Origin: JAFDXJ01 sp038257845
GTDB taxonomy: Bacteria; Bacteroidota; Bacteroidia; Chitinophagales; Chitinophagaceae
DNA length: 64,000 nucleotides
NCBI GenBank assembly: GCA_038257845.1
Contig: JBBSQL010000009.1
Span: 24,823 to 88,822, forward strand
Direction: 5' to 3'
The notes under the pieces were generated by a model. The model was not told where the DNA came from and searched no databases. It saw only the letters and a program-made list of their open reading frames with translations. Made by a program: the position numbers and the translations under genes. Below are positions 15,946-23,274 of this stretch, one piece after another. Position 1 is the stretch's first letter. Each line of letters opens with the position of its first letter.

Positions 15946-16078
15946 CTAATGTACACCACTTTTTTTATGCAACAATTTTTATAAATTTTAATTTAATTGA
16001 GTATTCATTATTGCTTGAAATTTGCGGGGGACAACACCGGCAAAGGCGGGCAATTTTTATTTGGTTTGCACAGTTCAT
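15946..16078 (-). repeat. Intergenic repeat: promoter plus hairpin (copy 4, near full length)
   Basis: On the minus strand: hairpin at 16021-16044 (TTTGC... / ...GCAAA, loop ACAA, two mismatches), AT-rich tract, then ATTG-19 nt-TACATTAG with the -7 element at 15946-15953. It feeds the 15160-15912 gene. It shares over 100 bases of recognisable similarity with copy 3, including the distal segment ATGAACTGTGCAAACC against ATGAACTTTGCAAAATACC. Confidence 0.75.
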
Positions 16079-16090
16079 AAAATGTCGTTT

Positions 16091-16684
16091 TTATTTTTCA
16101 ACTATAATTTCTATTTCATTGCTTGTGATGTCAACTTTGGGAACTTTTTTAAAAAATGAACTTATTTTTAATGAGTCAGAATTGTCCATTCTAAATGGTT
16201 TGTCACCAATAAAGTCAGAAATATTTTGAGCATTGGTTGAATAATGAAATTTGATTTTATAAACACCTGGATTTTTAAAAGTTTTTATGTCCGTAGTAGT
16301 ATTATCTGTAAAAAAGCCGTAGTCGTCAACACTTTCATATGGATTGAATTTCTGTCCAACTTTTACCAACTTAAAATCAGCAACTCTTAGTGTATTCATA
16401 TTTCCACATCTCACTAATTGTGTTATTACTGGTCTTGGTTTATCAATTGAATAATAGCAATATGGAAAACGCCATTTAACGTCTGAACCGTCCAATGAAC
16501 CAATTAAATAAATATCATCTTTGCTATTATTAGAAATCTCCACTGTAAATTTTGGCAACTCCCCAACTTTATAAACAGTCTTATCTGATTTCAATAAACA
16601 ACTTAAGTCAACTGAAGTTGTCAAATTGCTTTTATGTATAAAGGCTGACAATAAAAATCCTATGAATAATAATAGTGACTTCAT
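16091..16684 (-). CDS. Secreted hypothetical protein
   Basis: 197 residues with a signal peptide (MKSLLLFIGFLLSAFI). The remainder looks like a beta-sandwich: FTVEISNNSKDDIYLIG and NPGVYKIKFHYS resemble the extracellular Ig-like/DUF4625-type domains that describe a value and its reduction, but the family is not certain. It sits in the run of repeat-preceded minus-strand genes; copy 5 lies 31 bases upstream of its ATG. Confidence 0.7.
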   Translation of the reverse strand: MKSLLLFIGFLLSAFIHKSNLTTSVDLSCLLKSDKTVYKVGELPKFTVEISNNSKDDIYLIGSLDGSDVKWRFPYCYYSIDKPRPVITQLVRCGNMNTLRVADFKLVKVGQKFNPYESVDDYGFFTDNTTTDIKTFKNPGVYKIKFHYSTNAQNISDFIGDKPFRMDNSDSLKISSFFKKVPKVDITSNEIEIIVEK

Positions 16685-16714
16685 ATAGAATTGAATACAA
16701 CTTTTTTATTTACG

Positions 16715-16809
16715 CTAAAATACACCACTTTTTTTGTACAACAATCTTTATAAGATTTGATTTAATTGTGTGATCCTTATCAGGTGGCAACACCTGTAAA
16801 GACTGGGAT
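16715..16809 (-). repeat. Intergenic repeat: promoter plus hairpin (copy 5)
   Basis: Minus strand: hairpin CAGGTG-loop-CACCTG (16781-16796, loop GCAA on the plus strand, perfect 6-bp stem), then ATTG-19 nt-TATTTTAG with the -7 element at 16715-16722. Relative to copies 3 and 4, the stem replaces a C-G pair by A-T on both sides, so base pairing is preserved. It starts two bases after the stop-codon side of the upstream serine-hydrolase gene. Confidence 0.75.
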
Positions 16810-16810
16810 G

Positions 16811-18277
16811 TTACTTGCTACTTTTCAATTTTTGAATTTGATTTTTGGCATGACTATTTTGCGGATTTAATTTCAATGATTCTTCATAGTTTTTAATGGC
16901 CAGTTCTGTATCTCCGAGTTCCGCGTAAGTTTCTCCAAGACTATCAAAAGCATTCGCACTGGTAGGATTGAAGTAAACATTTAATTTAAATATTTCTAAC
17001 GCATCGGTTATTTTATTTTGCTTAATAAGTGTATAGCCCCAACTATTTACATCTGCTTCCGGCAAATCAAAACCGCTGTTTATTTTTTTTATATTTTCAA
17101 ATCCCTTAACCGCATTTTTATAACCTGATTTTTCTAATTCATTCCGAAGCAATTTAATGGAAGTGGAGAGACCAAAACCATTGGATGCTTTCATGGCGGG
17201 AATATAGAATCCTGCAAGCTCATCAATAAATGCATCGGGTGTGGCTCCTAATAAATTTGACAAAACAATAATGGAAAGATTGTCATTTAGATAAACGAAA
17301 ACACCATTGCGGCCCCCACCTACTGGCGCTGCGGCAGGATGCTCTTCTCTTGTAATGATTGGCCAGCCTGCGGCATAGCCATTTAAGAGTTTCGTAAAAC
17401 CACCAGTTTTTCCATTGTTTAATATTGCCGGTGTCCAAAGAGCTGTCATGCTTTCTTTTTCTTTTAAAAATTGATTGCTTTGCAAAGCAATAATCCACCT
17501 GGCCATTTCGGTTGCAGTTGAACTCATACCGGCTGCTGTTTGCAACGGATAATCAAAAGAAAAAAACGTATTATTAAGTTTGCCTTTCCGGTACTGGTAT
17601 TGTTGTGCAGCATGCATTATCACATCTTTGGTAGCGCCAAATCCAGCCCTGATTGTATTGGGCATATTTGCTTTTTGCAACTGTTCTTTTGTAATAAATT
17701 CTGTAAAAGGCATACCACTAAGTGTATCAATAATCCTTCCCAGTAATAAATAATTCGTTTGATTATAACTAAATTTTTCACCGGGTTTAAAATCCATAGG
17801 AAGCTTTTGTATTTGTTGCCAGGATGCTTGCAGGCCTAAGGGTGATATTAAAACTGCTTCTTCTTCATCTACAATATCCGGAATCCCGGAAGTATGCGAC
17901 AATAATTGTTGTATGGTAACCGGCCTCCAGTTCTCTGGTAAATTATCCAGGTAAGAAGATACTGGTGCCGAAAGATTTAATTTTCCAGTTTCTACAAGTT
18001 GCATAATAGCAATTCCCGTAAATGCTTTTGTAATTGAATTAATAGTAAAAAGCGTACGGCTATCCACCGGAATGGAATCCTGAACATTGGACAATCCGTA
18101 ATTGCCTGTTTTTATGATTTTTCCGTTTTGAACGATCGCCACTTGTAAACCGGGAATTCCTCTTTTTTGCATTTCATTTTTTAAAAAAATATCTATGCTG
18201 TCCGTTTGAGCATTCATCTCTTGTACAAATAACATCCCAAATAAAAAACAAACGACTGTACTTATTTTAAATCTCAT
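16811..18277 (-). CDS. Serine hydrolase, beta-lactamase fold, with C-terminal TPR
   Basis: 488 residues with a signal peptide (cleavage near ...EMNAQ). The SxxK nucleophile motif is SITK (TINSITKAFTG). The second motif position, usually YSN, reads YNQ (FSYNQTNYLLLG). The third motif (HTG/KTG) reads GGGRNG, as in a known branch of these hydrolases. The C-terminal ~80 residues form tetratricopeptide repeats (NAFDSLGETYAELGDTELA). Likely a periplasmic esterase or peptidase; a true antibiotic-hydrolysing role is unlikely. Confidence 0.88.
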   Translation of the reverse strand: MRFKISTVVCFLFGMLFVQEMNAQTDSIDIFLKNEMQKRGIPGLQVAIVQNGKIIKTGNYGLSNVQDSIPVDSRTLFTINSITKAFTGIAIMQLVETGKLNLSAPVSSYLDNLPENWRPVTIQQLLSHTSGIPDIVDEEEAVLISPLGLQASWQQIQKLPMDFKPGEKFSYNQTNYLLLGRIIDTLSGMPFTEFITKEQLQKANMPNTIRAGFGATKDVIMHAAQQYQYRKGKLNNTFFSFDYPLQTAAGMSSTATEMARWIIALQSNQFLKEKESMTALWTPAILNNGKTGGFTKLLNGYAAGWPIITREEHPAAAPVGGGRNGVFVYLNDNLSIIVLSNLLGATPDAFIDELAGFYIPAMKASNGFGLSTSIKLLRNELEKSGYKNAVKGFENIKKINSGFDLPEADVNSWGYTLIKQNKITDALEIFKLNVYFNPTSANAFDSLGETYAELGDTELAIKNYEESLKLNPQNSHAKNQIQKLKSSK

Positions 18278-18460
18278 ATTTTTCTTTTTTTTTCTTCAAA
18301 CGGGGAGGTAACAAGAAAGTTACAAAACAAATTCGGAATAGGATTCTTTTTTGAAATATGCATGATACCACGGCTGGTTTTCTGAATTGACTGAAATGAT
18401 AAATGATCGCATGTTGCGGGATGTTTTTCTCAACCGATAACTATTTGGATTTATTTTTCC

Positions 18461-19054
18461 TTAAGCACCAACAGTACCTGTCTTCACTTTTCCAGCACGC
18501 TTGTAATTGGCAATAATAACTCCGGTTGTTGTAACTATACTTTCTATTAATGTAAATGCTGACGGAATCGGCCCGTCGTTCAACAATTTTTTTCCTTTAC
18601 CAAGAGTCAACGGGTGAATGAGAAGCCAGAGTTCATCCACTAAATCATTCTTTAGTAGCAACTGAATGAGTTCACCACTGCCCCATACCTGGATGTGAGC
18701 ACCTTTTGAATTTTTGAACTTTTTAATACCTGCCAGGCTTTTGAGGAAAACTGAGTTTTTCCAATCAGATTTTTTCCTGGTTTTAGACATAATGTATTTG
18801 GTGCCATCATTGATGGCTGGCCAAAAGTCTGCATGCGCAGGCCAGTAGTCTTCCCAAATCTCAAATGTTTTTCTGCCCAGAAGATAATCTGCAGGTTGCA
18901 TTAGTTTTTTCATGATCTTACCAGCAACTTCGTCACCATACGTTGCCGTCCAACCACCATATTTGAAACCGCCTGATGTATCTTCTCCAGGCCCACCGGG
19001 GGCTTGCATTACACCATCTAATGTGATCATTGATAAGACGATTATTTTTCTCAT
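18461..19054 (-). CDS. Dihydrofolate reductase family protein (RibD C-terminal-like)
   Basis: 197 residues. The start MRKIIVLSMITLDGVMQAP and the later GSGELIQLLLKNDLVDELWL with PLTLGKGKKLL are typical of the RibD C-terminal/DHFR-like reductases common in Bacteroidota. A NADPH-dependent cytosolic reductase is likely; the substrate is unknown. It is not the housekeeping folate enzyme, whose motifs differ. Upstream on the same strand lies the 71-residue ORF and the VOC gene. Confidence 0.9.
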   Translation of the reverse strand: MRKIIVLSMITLDGVMQAPGGPGEDTSGGFKYGGWTATYGDEVAGKIMKKLMQPADYLLGRKTFEIWEDYWPAHADFWPAINDGTKYIMSKTRKKSDWKNSVFLKSLAGIKKFKNSKGAHIQVWGSGELIQLLLKNDLVDELWLLIHPLTLGKGKKLLNDGPIPSAFTLIESIVTTTGVIIANYKRAGKVKTGTVGA

Positions 19055-19065
19055 AATATTTATTT

Positions 19066-19281
19066 TTATTTATTTATTTCAAAACTTTGTATTGATAATT
19101 TTCTTTGATGAGCAGTTGAATTATTTTTTGGATCAAATATTTTCCCCGGTATCCTTAAAATTTTGTCGCAATTATTCAAGTCAAAATTTATTTTGTGTTT
19201 GGGAAACAGTTGAACAAGTTTAAGGAGAAGCATTTTTGCTTCTCCTTTTCTTTGCACATTTGTTTTGAATATTTCAATCAT
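19066..19281 (-). CDS. Small conserved-looking protein, 71 residues
   Basis: ATG at 19281, 37 bases downstream of the VOC stop on the same strand. The N-terminal half (MIEIFKTNVQRKGEAKMLLL, then FPKHKINFDLNNCDKILRI) matches a pattern I associate with a family of small Bacteroidota proteins that start MIEVFKTNV and contain INFDLxDCDKILR. This family is known to me only as hypothetical. A ferredoxin-like fold is plausible. A 26-base perfect hairpin lies inside the coding region. Confidence 0.7.
   Translation of the reverse strand: MIEIFKTNVQRKGEAKMLLLKLVQLFPKHKINFDLNNCDKILRIPGKIFDPKNNSTAHQRKLSIQSFEINK
19222..19247. other. Strong hairpin inside a small coding region
   Basis: 11-bp perfect inverted repeat (AAGGAGAAGCA / TGCTTCTCCTT) with a 4-nt T loop, followed on the plus strand by TTTTCTTTG. 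It looks like an intrinsic terminator but lies within the 71-residue minus-strand ORF. It may act on antisense transcription or be a chance feature. Confidence 0.5.
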
Positions 19282-19318
19282 GCTGAATAACCAGTCCGAT
19301 GTCAGCCAATTGTTATTT

Positions 19319-19771
19319 TTATTTTCCTGTTTGTCCATTATCCTTTGGGTCAAAATCAACCGTCCATTGAGTTCCAAATTTATCGGCAAGCATACCAAAG
19401 TAAGAACCCCAGGGACTGTCAGCAATAGGCATTTCAACATTTCCATCAACTGAAAGCGCATTAAATAATTTGTCGGCTTCTTCTTTGCTTTCTGCGCTGA
19501 TTGCAATGTGAAAATTATCTCCAAAAGTAAATGTGTGCCCCTCGCGTTCCAGCATTGCGTCTGCACCCATTAAAATATTCCCTTTCCCTAATGGCAAAGC
19601 AATATGCATTATCTTATCAAGCCATGCATCAGGCATTTTATGTTCGCCAGATGGGGGCAGGTCTTTATAATGAACCACCCGAATGAATTCTCCGCCAAAT
19701 ACGGATTTGTAAAAATTAAATGCTTCTTTGGTGTTACCGGGGAAGTGTAAATACGGATTGAATGTTGCCAT
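19319..19771 (-). CDS. VOC family protein (PhnB-like)
   Basis: 150 residues. The N-terminus MATFNPYLHFPGNTKEAFNF with YKSVFGGEF is the hallmark of PhnB/glyoxalase-like VOC proteins, followed by HIALPLGKGNILMGAD and a C-terminal WGSYFGMLADKFGTQW. Probably a metal-dependent or metal-less small-molecule-binding protein of unknown substrate. It belongs to the VOC / SRPBCC / ArsR gene group often seen together in Bacteroidota. Confidence 0.92.
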   Translation of the reverse strand: MATFNPYLHFPGNTKEAFNFYKSVFGGEFIRVVHYKDLPPSGEHKMPDAWLDKIMHIALPLGKGNILMGADAMLEREGHTFTFGDNFHIAISAESKEEADKLFNALSVDGNVEMPIADSPWGSYFGMLADKFGTQWTVDFDPKDNGQTGK

Positions 19772-19857
19772 GATTTTGTTTTTTTTGTTTATAAAAATTT
19801 TTATTTTTTGGAAAAAAATATAGCTTATTTTTTAATAGGATATTTTGAAAACGAAAA

Positions 19858-20373
19858 TTATTTTTGAGATAAAGTTGCCAACAGATTTTCCAGGTTGCTC
19901 AACGACATTTTCATTCCTTTTGTGAAGCCATCAAGTATTCTTTCTAATCTTTCCAATGATTCATTGTAAATAACGATGTTCACTATTGTTGTTCCGTTTT
20001 GTTCGCTGAAAGTATAATCCCATTCAGAGCCGGGCAATTCCGGATTTTCATCTTTATCTGCAAAAGCATTATACATTTTAAAGTTGGTTTTCGGAGTAAT
20101 GGAAGTGTATTCCTGGATTCCCCAATGTTCTTGTCCTTCAGGACTTACCATTGCATAAAATCTTTTGCCGCCAACTTTGAAATCCATGTACTTGGTTTTA
20201 CATGTCATGGGCTTAGGTGCCACCCATTGATCAAGAATTTCTTGTTTGGTAAAAGCATCCCATACCAGTGACAGTTCTGCATCGAATTCCCTGGTTATTG
20301 TTACCGTTTTTGTGGCTTTGTCAACGGTAAAATCAAATAGTCTACCGGATCCTGCGGGCAAATTGTTTGTCAT
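19858..20373 (-). CDS. SRPBCC / AHSA1-like domain protein
   Basis: 171 residues. The AHSA1-type pattern ITREFDAELSLVWDAFTKQE, then LDQWVAPKPM and a C-terminal GFTKGMKMSLSNLENLLA, marks the START/Bet-v-1-like fold. The function of such small family members is generally unknown; ligand binding is likely. It overlaps the upstream ArsR gene by 4 bp, so the regulator and this protein form one operon. Confidence 0.93.
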   Translation of the reverse strand: MTNNLPAGSGRLFDFTVDKATKTVTITREFDAELSLVWDAFTKQEILDQWVAPKPMTCKTKYMDFKVGGKRFYAMVSPEGQEHWGIQEYTSITPKTNFKMYNAFADKDENPELPGSEWDYTFSEQNGTTIVNIVIYNESLERLERILDGFTKGMKMSLSNLENLLATLSQK

Positions 20374-20690
20374 TTTTTCTGTTTTTTAATTGTTGATAAT
20401 ACTTGGTCAAGTTGATTAAAACGGGCTTCCCAAATTTTTCTGAATTGGTTTAACCATTTATCAATTTCTTTCATTTTTGCAATTTCAAGTGAGTAATAAA
20501 TTTCCCTGCCTTGTTGTTCCTGTTTCACCAGTTTACATTCTGTCAAAATGCGAAGGTGTTTAGAAACAGATTGCCTGGTCGTATTGAAATTTTCGGCAAT
20601 GGCGTTCGGAGTCATTGCCTGTAATGCTATTAAGGTGATGATAGCCCGCCTTGTCGGGTCGGCTATTGCCTGGAAAATATCTCTTCTCAT
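20370..20690 (-). CDS. ArsR-family winged-helix regulator
   Basis: 106 residues from the ATG at 20690. An ATG further upstream (20741) lies inside the predicted promoter, so the inner start is preferred. Begins MRRDIFQAIADPTRRAIITL, followed by the recognition helix NTTRQSVSKHLRILTECKLV and a wing KQEQQGREIYYSL. There is no metal-binding cysteine pattern, in line with the SRPBCC-associated ArsR group rather than metal sensors. Probably autoregulates the operon; the promoter is at 20727-20758. Confidence 0.93.
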   Translation of the reverse strand: MRRDIFQAIADPTRRAIITLIALQAMTPNAIAENFNTTRQSVSKHLRILTECKLVKQEQQGREIYYSLEIAKMKEIDKWLNQFRKIWEARFNQLDQVLSTIKKQKK

Positions 20691-20726
20691 ATTGTTTACA
20701 TTTATATTTAAGAAGTCAATCGGTTG

Positions 20727-20758
20727 CAAATATATGTGCAACTTTTCGGTTTCGCAAA
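20727..20758 (-). promoter_or_regulatory. Promoter of the ArsR/SRPBCC operon
   Basis: Minus strand TTTG, 20 nt, TATATTTG: exact match to both Bacteroidota boxes (plus-strand complements at 20755-20758 and 20727-20734). It lies about 37 bases before the 20690 ATG and decides that start. Confidence 0.8.
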
Positions 20759-20836
20759 ATTTATTTTTTTATTTTTTCAAAATATTGAAAAATCAATTGA
20801 ATTTGCCGATATGGCGACTAACCTTTTTACAATAAC

Positions 20837-20888
20837 CACAAAGACCATAGCCTGGCTTTGTGCCTGCATTTGAAAATCCTCAAATGCA
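20837..20888 (-). terminator. Two tandem hairpins downstream of the GNAT gene
   Basis: Stem TGCATTTGA/TCAAATGCA (20865-20888, 9 bp, 6-nt loop) and stem CACAAAG/CTTTGTG (20837-20862). They lie 31 bp past the GNAT stop on the minus strand and upstream of the ArsR promoter, so they probably insulate the two units. Confidence 0.6.
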
Positions 20889-20918
20889 CTTATTGGCGGT
20901 TCGTTTTTTATTTACGTT

Positions 20919-21398
20919 TTATTTGAGCTTATAAATAAATTCTTCTATCTCTGTTTGTCGCGCATTTGCAAAACCTTTGTCCGTGCCGATTTTTACAAAA
21001 CCACATTTTTCTAAAACTTTCTGCGAACCTACATTGTCAAATGCAACTCTTCCAAAAATAGGCCTTGAATTTTCAATAGTGAGAAGCTTTTTGAGTGCTG
21101 TTGTTGCAATTCCCTTTCCCCAAAAGTTTCTGTCTAACCAATAAGTAATTTCAGCATCACCTTCTATTTCAAATTTCGCAATGCTGCCTGCGATAGTTTC
21201 ATCAACCAAAATGGTTTGCATATTTATTGTGGGGTCATTCATATGTTTTGTATATTTTTCAAGATATGCTTCTTTGTCGGTAGGATCTTTTGAAGTAAAT
21301 GCAGCTAAATAATTAGCCTCTTTATCCAATTGAAATTGAAAGAAAAGTTCTAAGTCGGGTTTTTCTGTTTGCCTAAGTTTTAATTGTATATTCTGCAT
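20919..21398 (-). CDS. GNAT family N-acetyltransferase
   Basis: 159 residues. Acetyl-CoA-binding motif A reads YWLDRNFWGKGIATTALKKL (about 101-120), followed by FGRVAFDNVGSQKVLEKCGF, typical of the RimJ/RimL-like acetyltransferase_3 branch. The acceptor is unknown. Monocistronic; hairpins follow the stop. Confidence 0.92.
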   Translation of the reverse strand: MQNIQLKLRQTEKPDLELFFQFQLDKEANYLAAFTSKDPTDKEAYLEKYTKHMNDPTINMQTILVDETIAGSIAKFEIEGDAEITYWLDRNFWGKGIATTALKKLLTIENSRPIFGRVAFDNVGSQKVLEKCGFVKIGTDKGFANARQTEIEEFIYKLK

Positions 21399-21560
21399 TG
21401 TAATATTTCGGTAACCAAATTTATAAATGATTGTTCATTGTTATTTTTATTGCTCAATAGTGTTGCATCAGATAAAGTAATCTGCGAAACTTGCACTCAT
21501 GCTGCTTGTTAGCAGGTTTGCCCTGCTTTTGGATATTGCTTGTAGCCTGCATGTGGTCCT

Positions 21561-22001
21561 TCATTTTATAGCTGTTACTAAAATTGAAACTGTCAAAATA
21601 CCAAGAAGGAGAAATGCAATGGTTCTTATCCAATTGGTTGAAAGCAGCAGTTTAATCTTTGCTTCGTCATATCCTTTGTTTGCCATATCTGAATGTAGTT
21701 TTCGTTGCCATTTGAATGTTGAAATAAATGCGATGATGTTTAAAGTAAGAGAGGCTATAGCAAAATTGGTTGTCATGAAAGCGGGGCGGATAAACATTAA
21801 AATGATACTTAAAATAAGCATCAAAATACCGGGTAAAACAGCCGGAATAAACGCTGCCTTATTATTTGCATTCATGTAAGTTTTGAAATTCTCTTTGCCT
21901 ACAAACGGGTAAATGCCATAATGTTGTATTTGCAAACTCATCATGTTGCCTGCATTGTATGCAGCAAGAAATGTATAAACCCCGTAAATGATTAATTCCA
22001 T
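21561..22001 (-). CDS. Small integral membrane protein (four helices, DUF1772-like)
   Basis: 146 residues with four hydrophobic segments (about 3-18, 52-70, 77-95, 124-144). The topology and the loop GIYPFVGKENFKTYMNANNK resemble DUF1772-type membrane proteins. It starts exactly at the base after the stop of the NmrA-like gene, so the two are one operon. The function is unknown, but the pair recurs as an oxidoreductase plus small membrane protein. Confidence 0.75.
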   Translation of the reverse strand: MELIIYGVYTFLAAYNAGNMMSLQIQHYGIYPFVGKENFKTYMNANNKAAFIPAVLPGILMLILSIILMFIRPAFMTTNFAIASLTLNIIAFISTFKWQRKLHSDMANKGYDEAKIKLLLSTNWIRTIAFLLLGILTVSILVTAIK

Positions 22002-22877
22002 TTAAGTTTTTTGAAATGATGATTTAAAATTCATTTCTATCCAGCTTTTAAGGCTTAGCTGGTTTGGAAATTCTTTTCTGGTTAACGCCACATTTTCCAT
22101 TTGAAAAACGCTTTTTTCATTCATCCACTTAAACATTTTATATAGGCCATTGCCCAGGAATAATCTGGTAATAAGTACGGGTAGTTTTTGATATATAATT
22201 TTTTTGTTCAGTACATCAGAAAAGAAATCAGCTACTTCCTGGGTGCTCAATTGTTCTGTTGCCAAAGGAATGGTTTTACCCAAATAGGTATCGGTATTTT
22301 GAAATATTTTCGCAGCAGCTTTCCCGATATCTTCTGCCGCCAAATATTGTTGTACTGTTTCCCTGTTAATGGGTTGTACCAACTTTCCTTTTAGTATTTC
22401 TTTTTTTACCTGCGGTATTAAAAAATTTTCATACAATGAAGTAGGTCTGATAATGGTAAATGGTAACCCTATTTGTTTAATATAATTTTCAACTTTGAAT
22501 TTGCTATCCATATGAGGAACACCGGTATTTTGGTCAGCCCCAAAAACGGAAGAGTACAAAAAATGATTTACGCCATACTCTTTTCCCAGTGTTGCTAATG
22601 AAATACCCTGGCTTATTTCTTTTTCAACACCGTTTTCAAAACTTTGAACACTAAATATTCCATATACATCTTTCAAATGTCGCTGAAAAGTATCCGCATT
22701 GTTTAAGTCACCATTTATTAACTCAATGTTTAGCTTTTTTAGATTTTGTGTTTTAGGTGAATTTGTATTTCTGGTAAGCACTTTTACAGTAAAACCTTGC
22801 TGCAATAAATTTCTTGCAACCGCACCTCCCTGATTGCCGGTTCCACCTGTTACAAATATTATTTTGTTATTTGTCAA
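22002..22877 (-). CDS. NmrA-like NAD(P)H-binding protein
   Basis: 291 residues. Rossmann motif IIFVTGGTGNQGGAVARNLL at the N-terminus, VRPTS-like IIRPTSLYENF in the middle, as in NmrA/HSCARG-type atypical SDRs. The apparent start is TTG at 22877. Just upstream an ATG (22888) reads only MKAF then stop. One more T in the TTTT run would join it in frame to this gene, so either the gene uses TTG or the T-run has lost a base. Confidence 0.88.
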   Translation of the reverse strand: MTNNKIIFVTGGTGNQGGAVARNLLQQGFTVKVLTRNTNSPKTQNLKKLNIELINGDLNNADTFQRHLKDVYGIFSVQSFENGVEKEISQGISLATLGKEYGVNHFLYSSVFGADQNTGVPHMDSKFKVENYIKQIGLPFTIIRPTSLYENFLIPQVKKEILKGKLVQPINRETVQQYLAAEDIGKAAAKIFQNTDTYLGKTIPLATEQLSTQEVADFFSDVLNKKIIYQKLPVLITRLFLGNGLYKMFKWMNEKSVFQMENVALTRKEFPNQLSLKSWIEMNFKSSFQKT

Positions 22878-22904
22878 AACGCTTTCATTTTCTTATAACG
22901 AATT

Positions 22905-22927
22905 TTGCCTGTCAGCATTGCAGGCAA
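22905..22927. promoter_or_regulatory. Hairpin in the 5' leader of the NmrA-like gene
   Basis: Perfect 7-bp stem TTGCCTG/CAGGCAA with a 9-nt loop, between the repeat promoter (22942-22949) and the gene start. It would lie in the 5' UTR. No riboswitch class is recognised. Confidence 0.45.
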
Positions 22928-22941
22928 CAGCATTGCTTCGG

Positions 22942-22990
22942 CTAAAATACGCTACATTTTTTATGTAACAATTTTTTTTCTACAAATTGA
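22942..22990 (-). repeat. Intergenic repeat with embedded promoter (copy 6, truncated)
   Basis: Minus strand ATTG, 19 nt, TATTTTAG (-7 element complement at 22942-22949), the same layout as copies 2-5. The distal hairpin part present in copies 3-5 is missing. It points at the NmrA-like gene. Confidence 0.65.
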
Positions 22991-23274
22991 CTTTTAAATA
23001 TTTATGTAAAAATGCATTGTTTCAATCATATAGCACAAATACAAACCCGGGTACATTCTCGGTTCTGAAAAAGCGCTAACCAATTCGCAAATTAATATGC
23101 GTTTTATTTTTTTAATAGAAGTATATTTCGCACGCAACTTTAATATAAAATCAAAAGCACATCACTTGTTTCAGAATTGCCTTACATAGAGTTGCATATT
23201 GGAATTGCTAAACCGAATTGAGAAGTATTAGTATTTCCATGGAAATAAAAGAATTTTTTTACCTAAAAAATAAT
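22991..23274. other. Gene-free AT-rich stretch
   Basis: Between the repeat promoter and the DUF4386 gene. I see no credible ORF, RNA gene or strong terminator here; open frames are short and antisense to nothing conserved. Confidence 0.5.

Noticed and set aside
14998..16809. Classical integron attC sites
   Set aside because: The core GTTRRRY/RYYYAAC pairs do not match, and no integrase is present; kept only as one reading of the cassette-like array.
19282..19566. Upstream extension (to 166 residues) of the 19066 minus-strand reading frame
   Set aside because: The extension lies in another frame of the VOC gene, and its sequence is unlike any protein. The ATG at 19281 gives a protein that fits a known small family.
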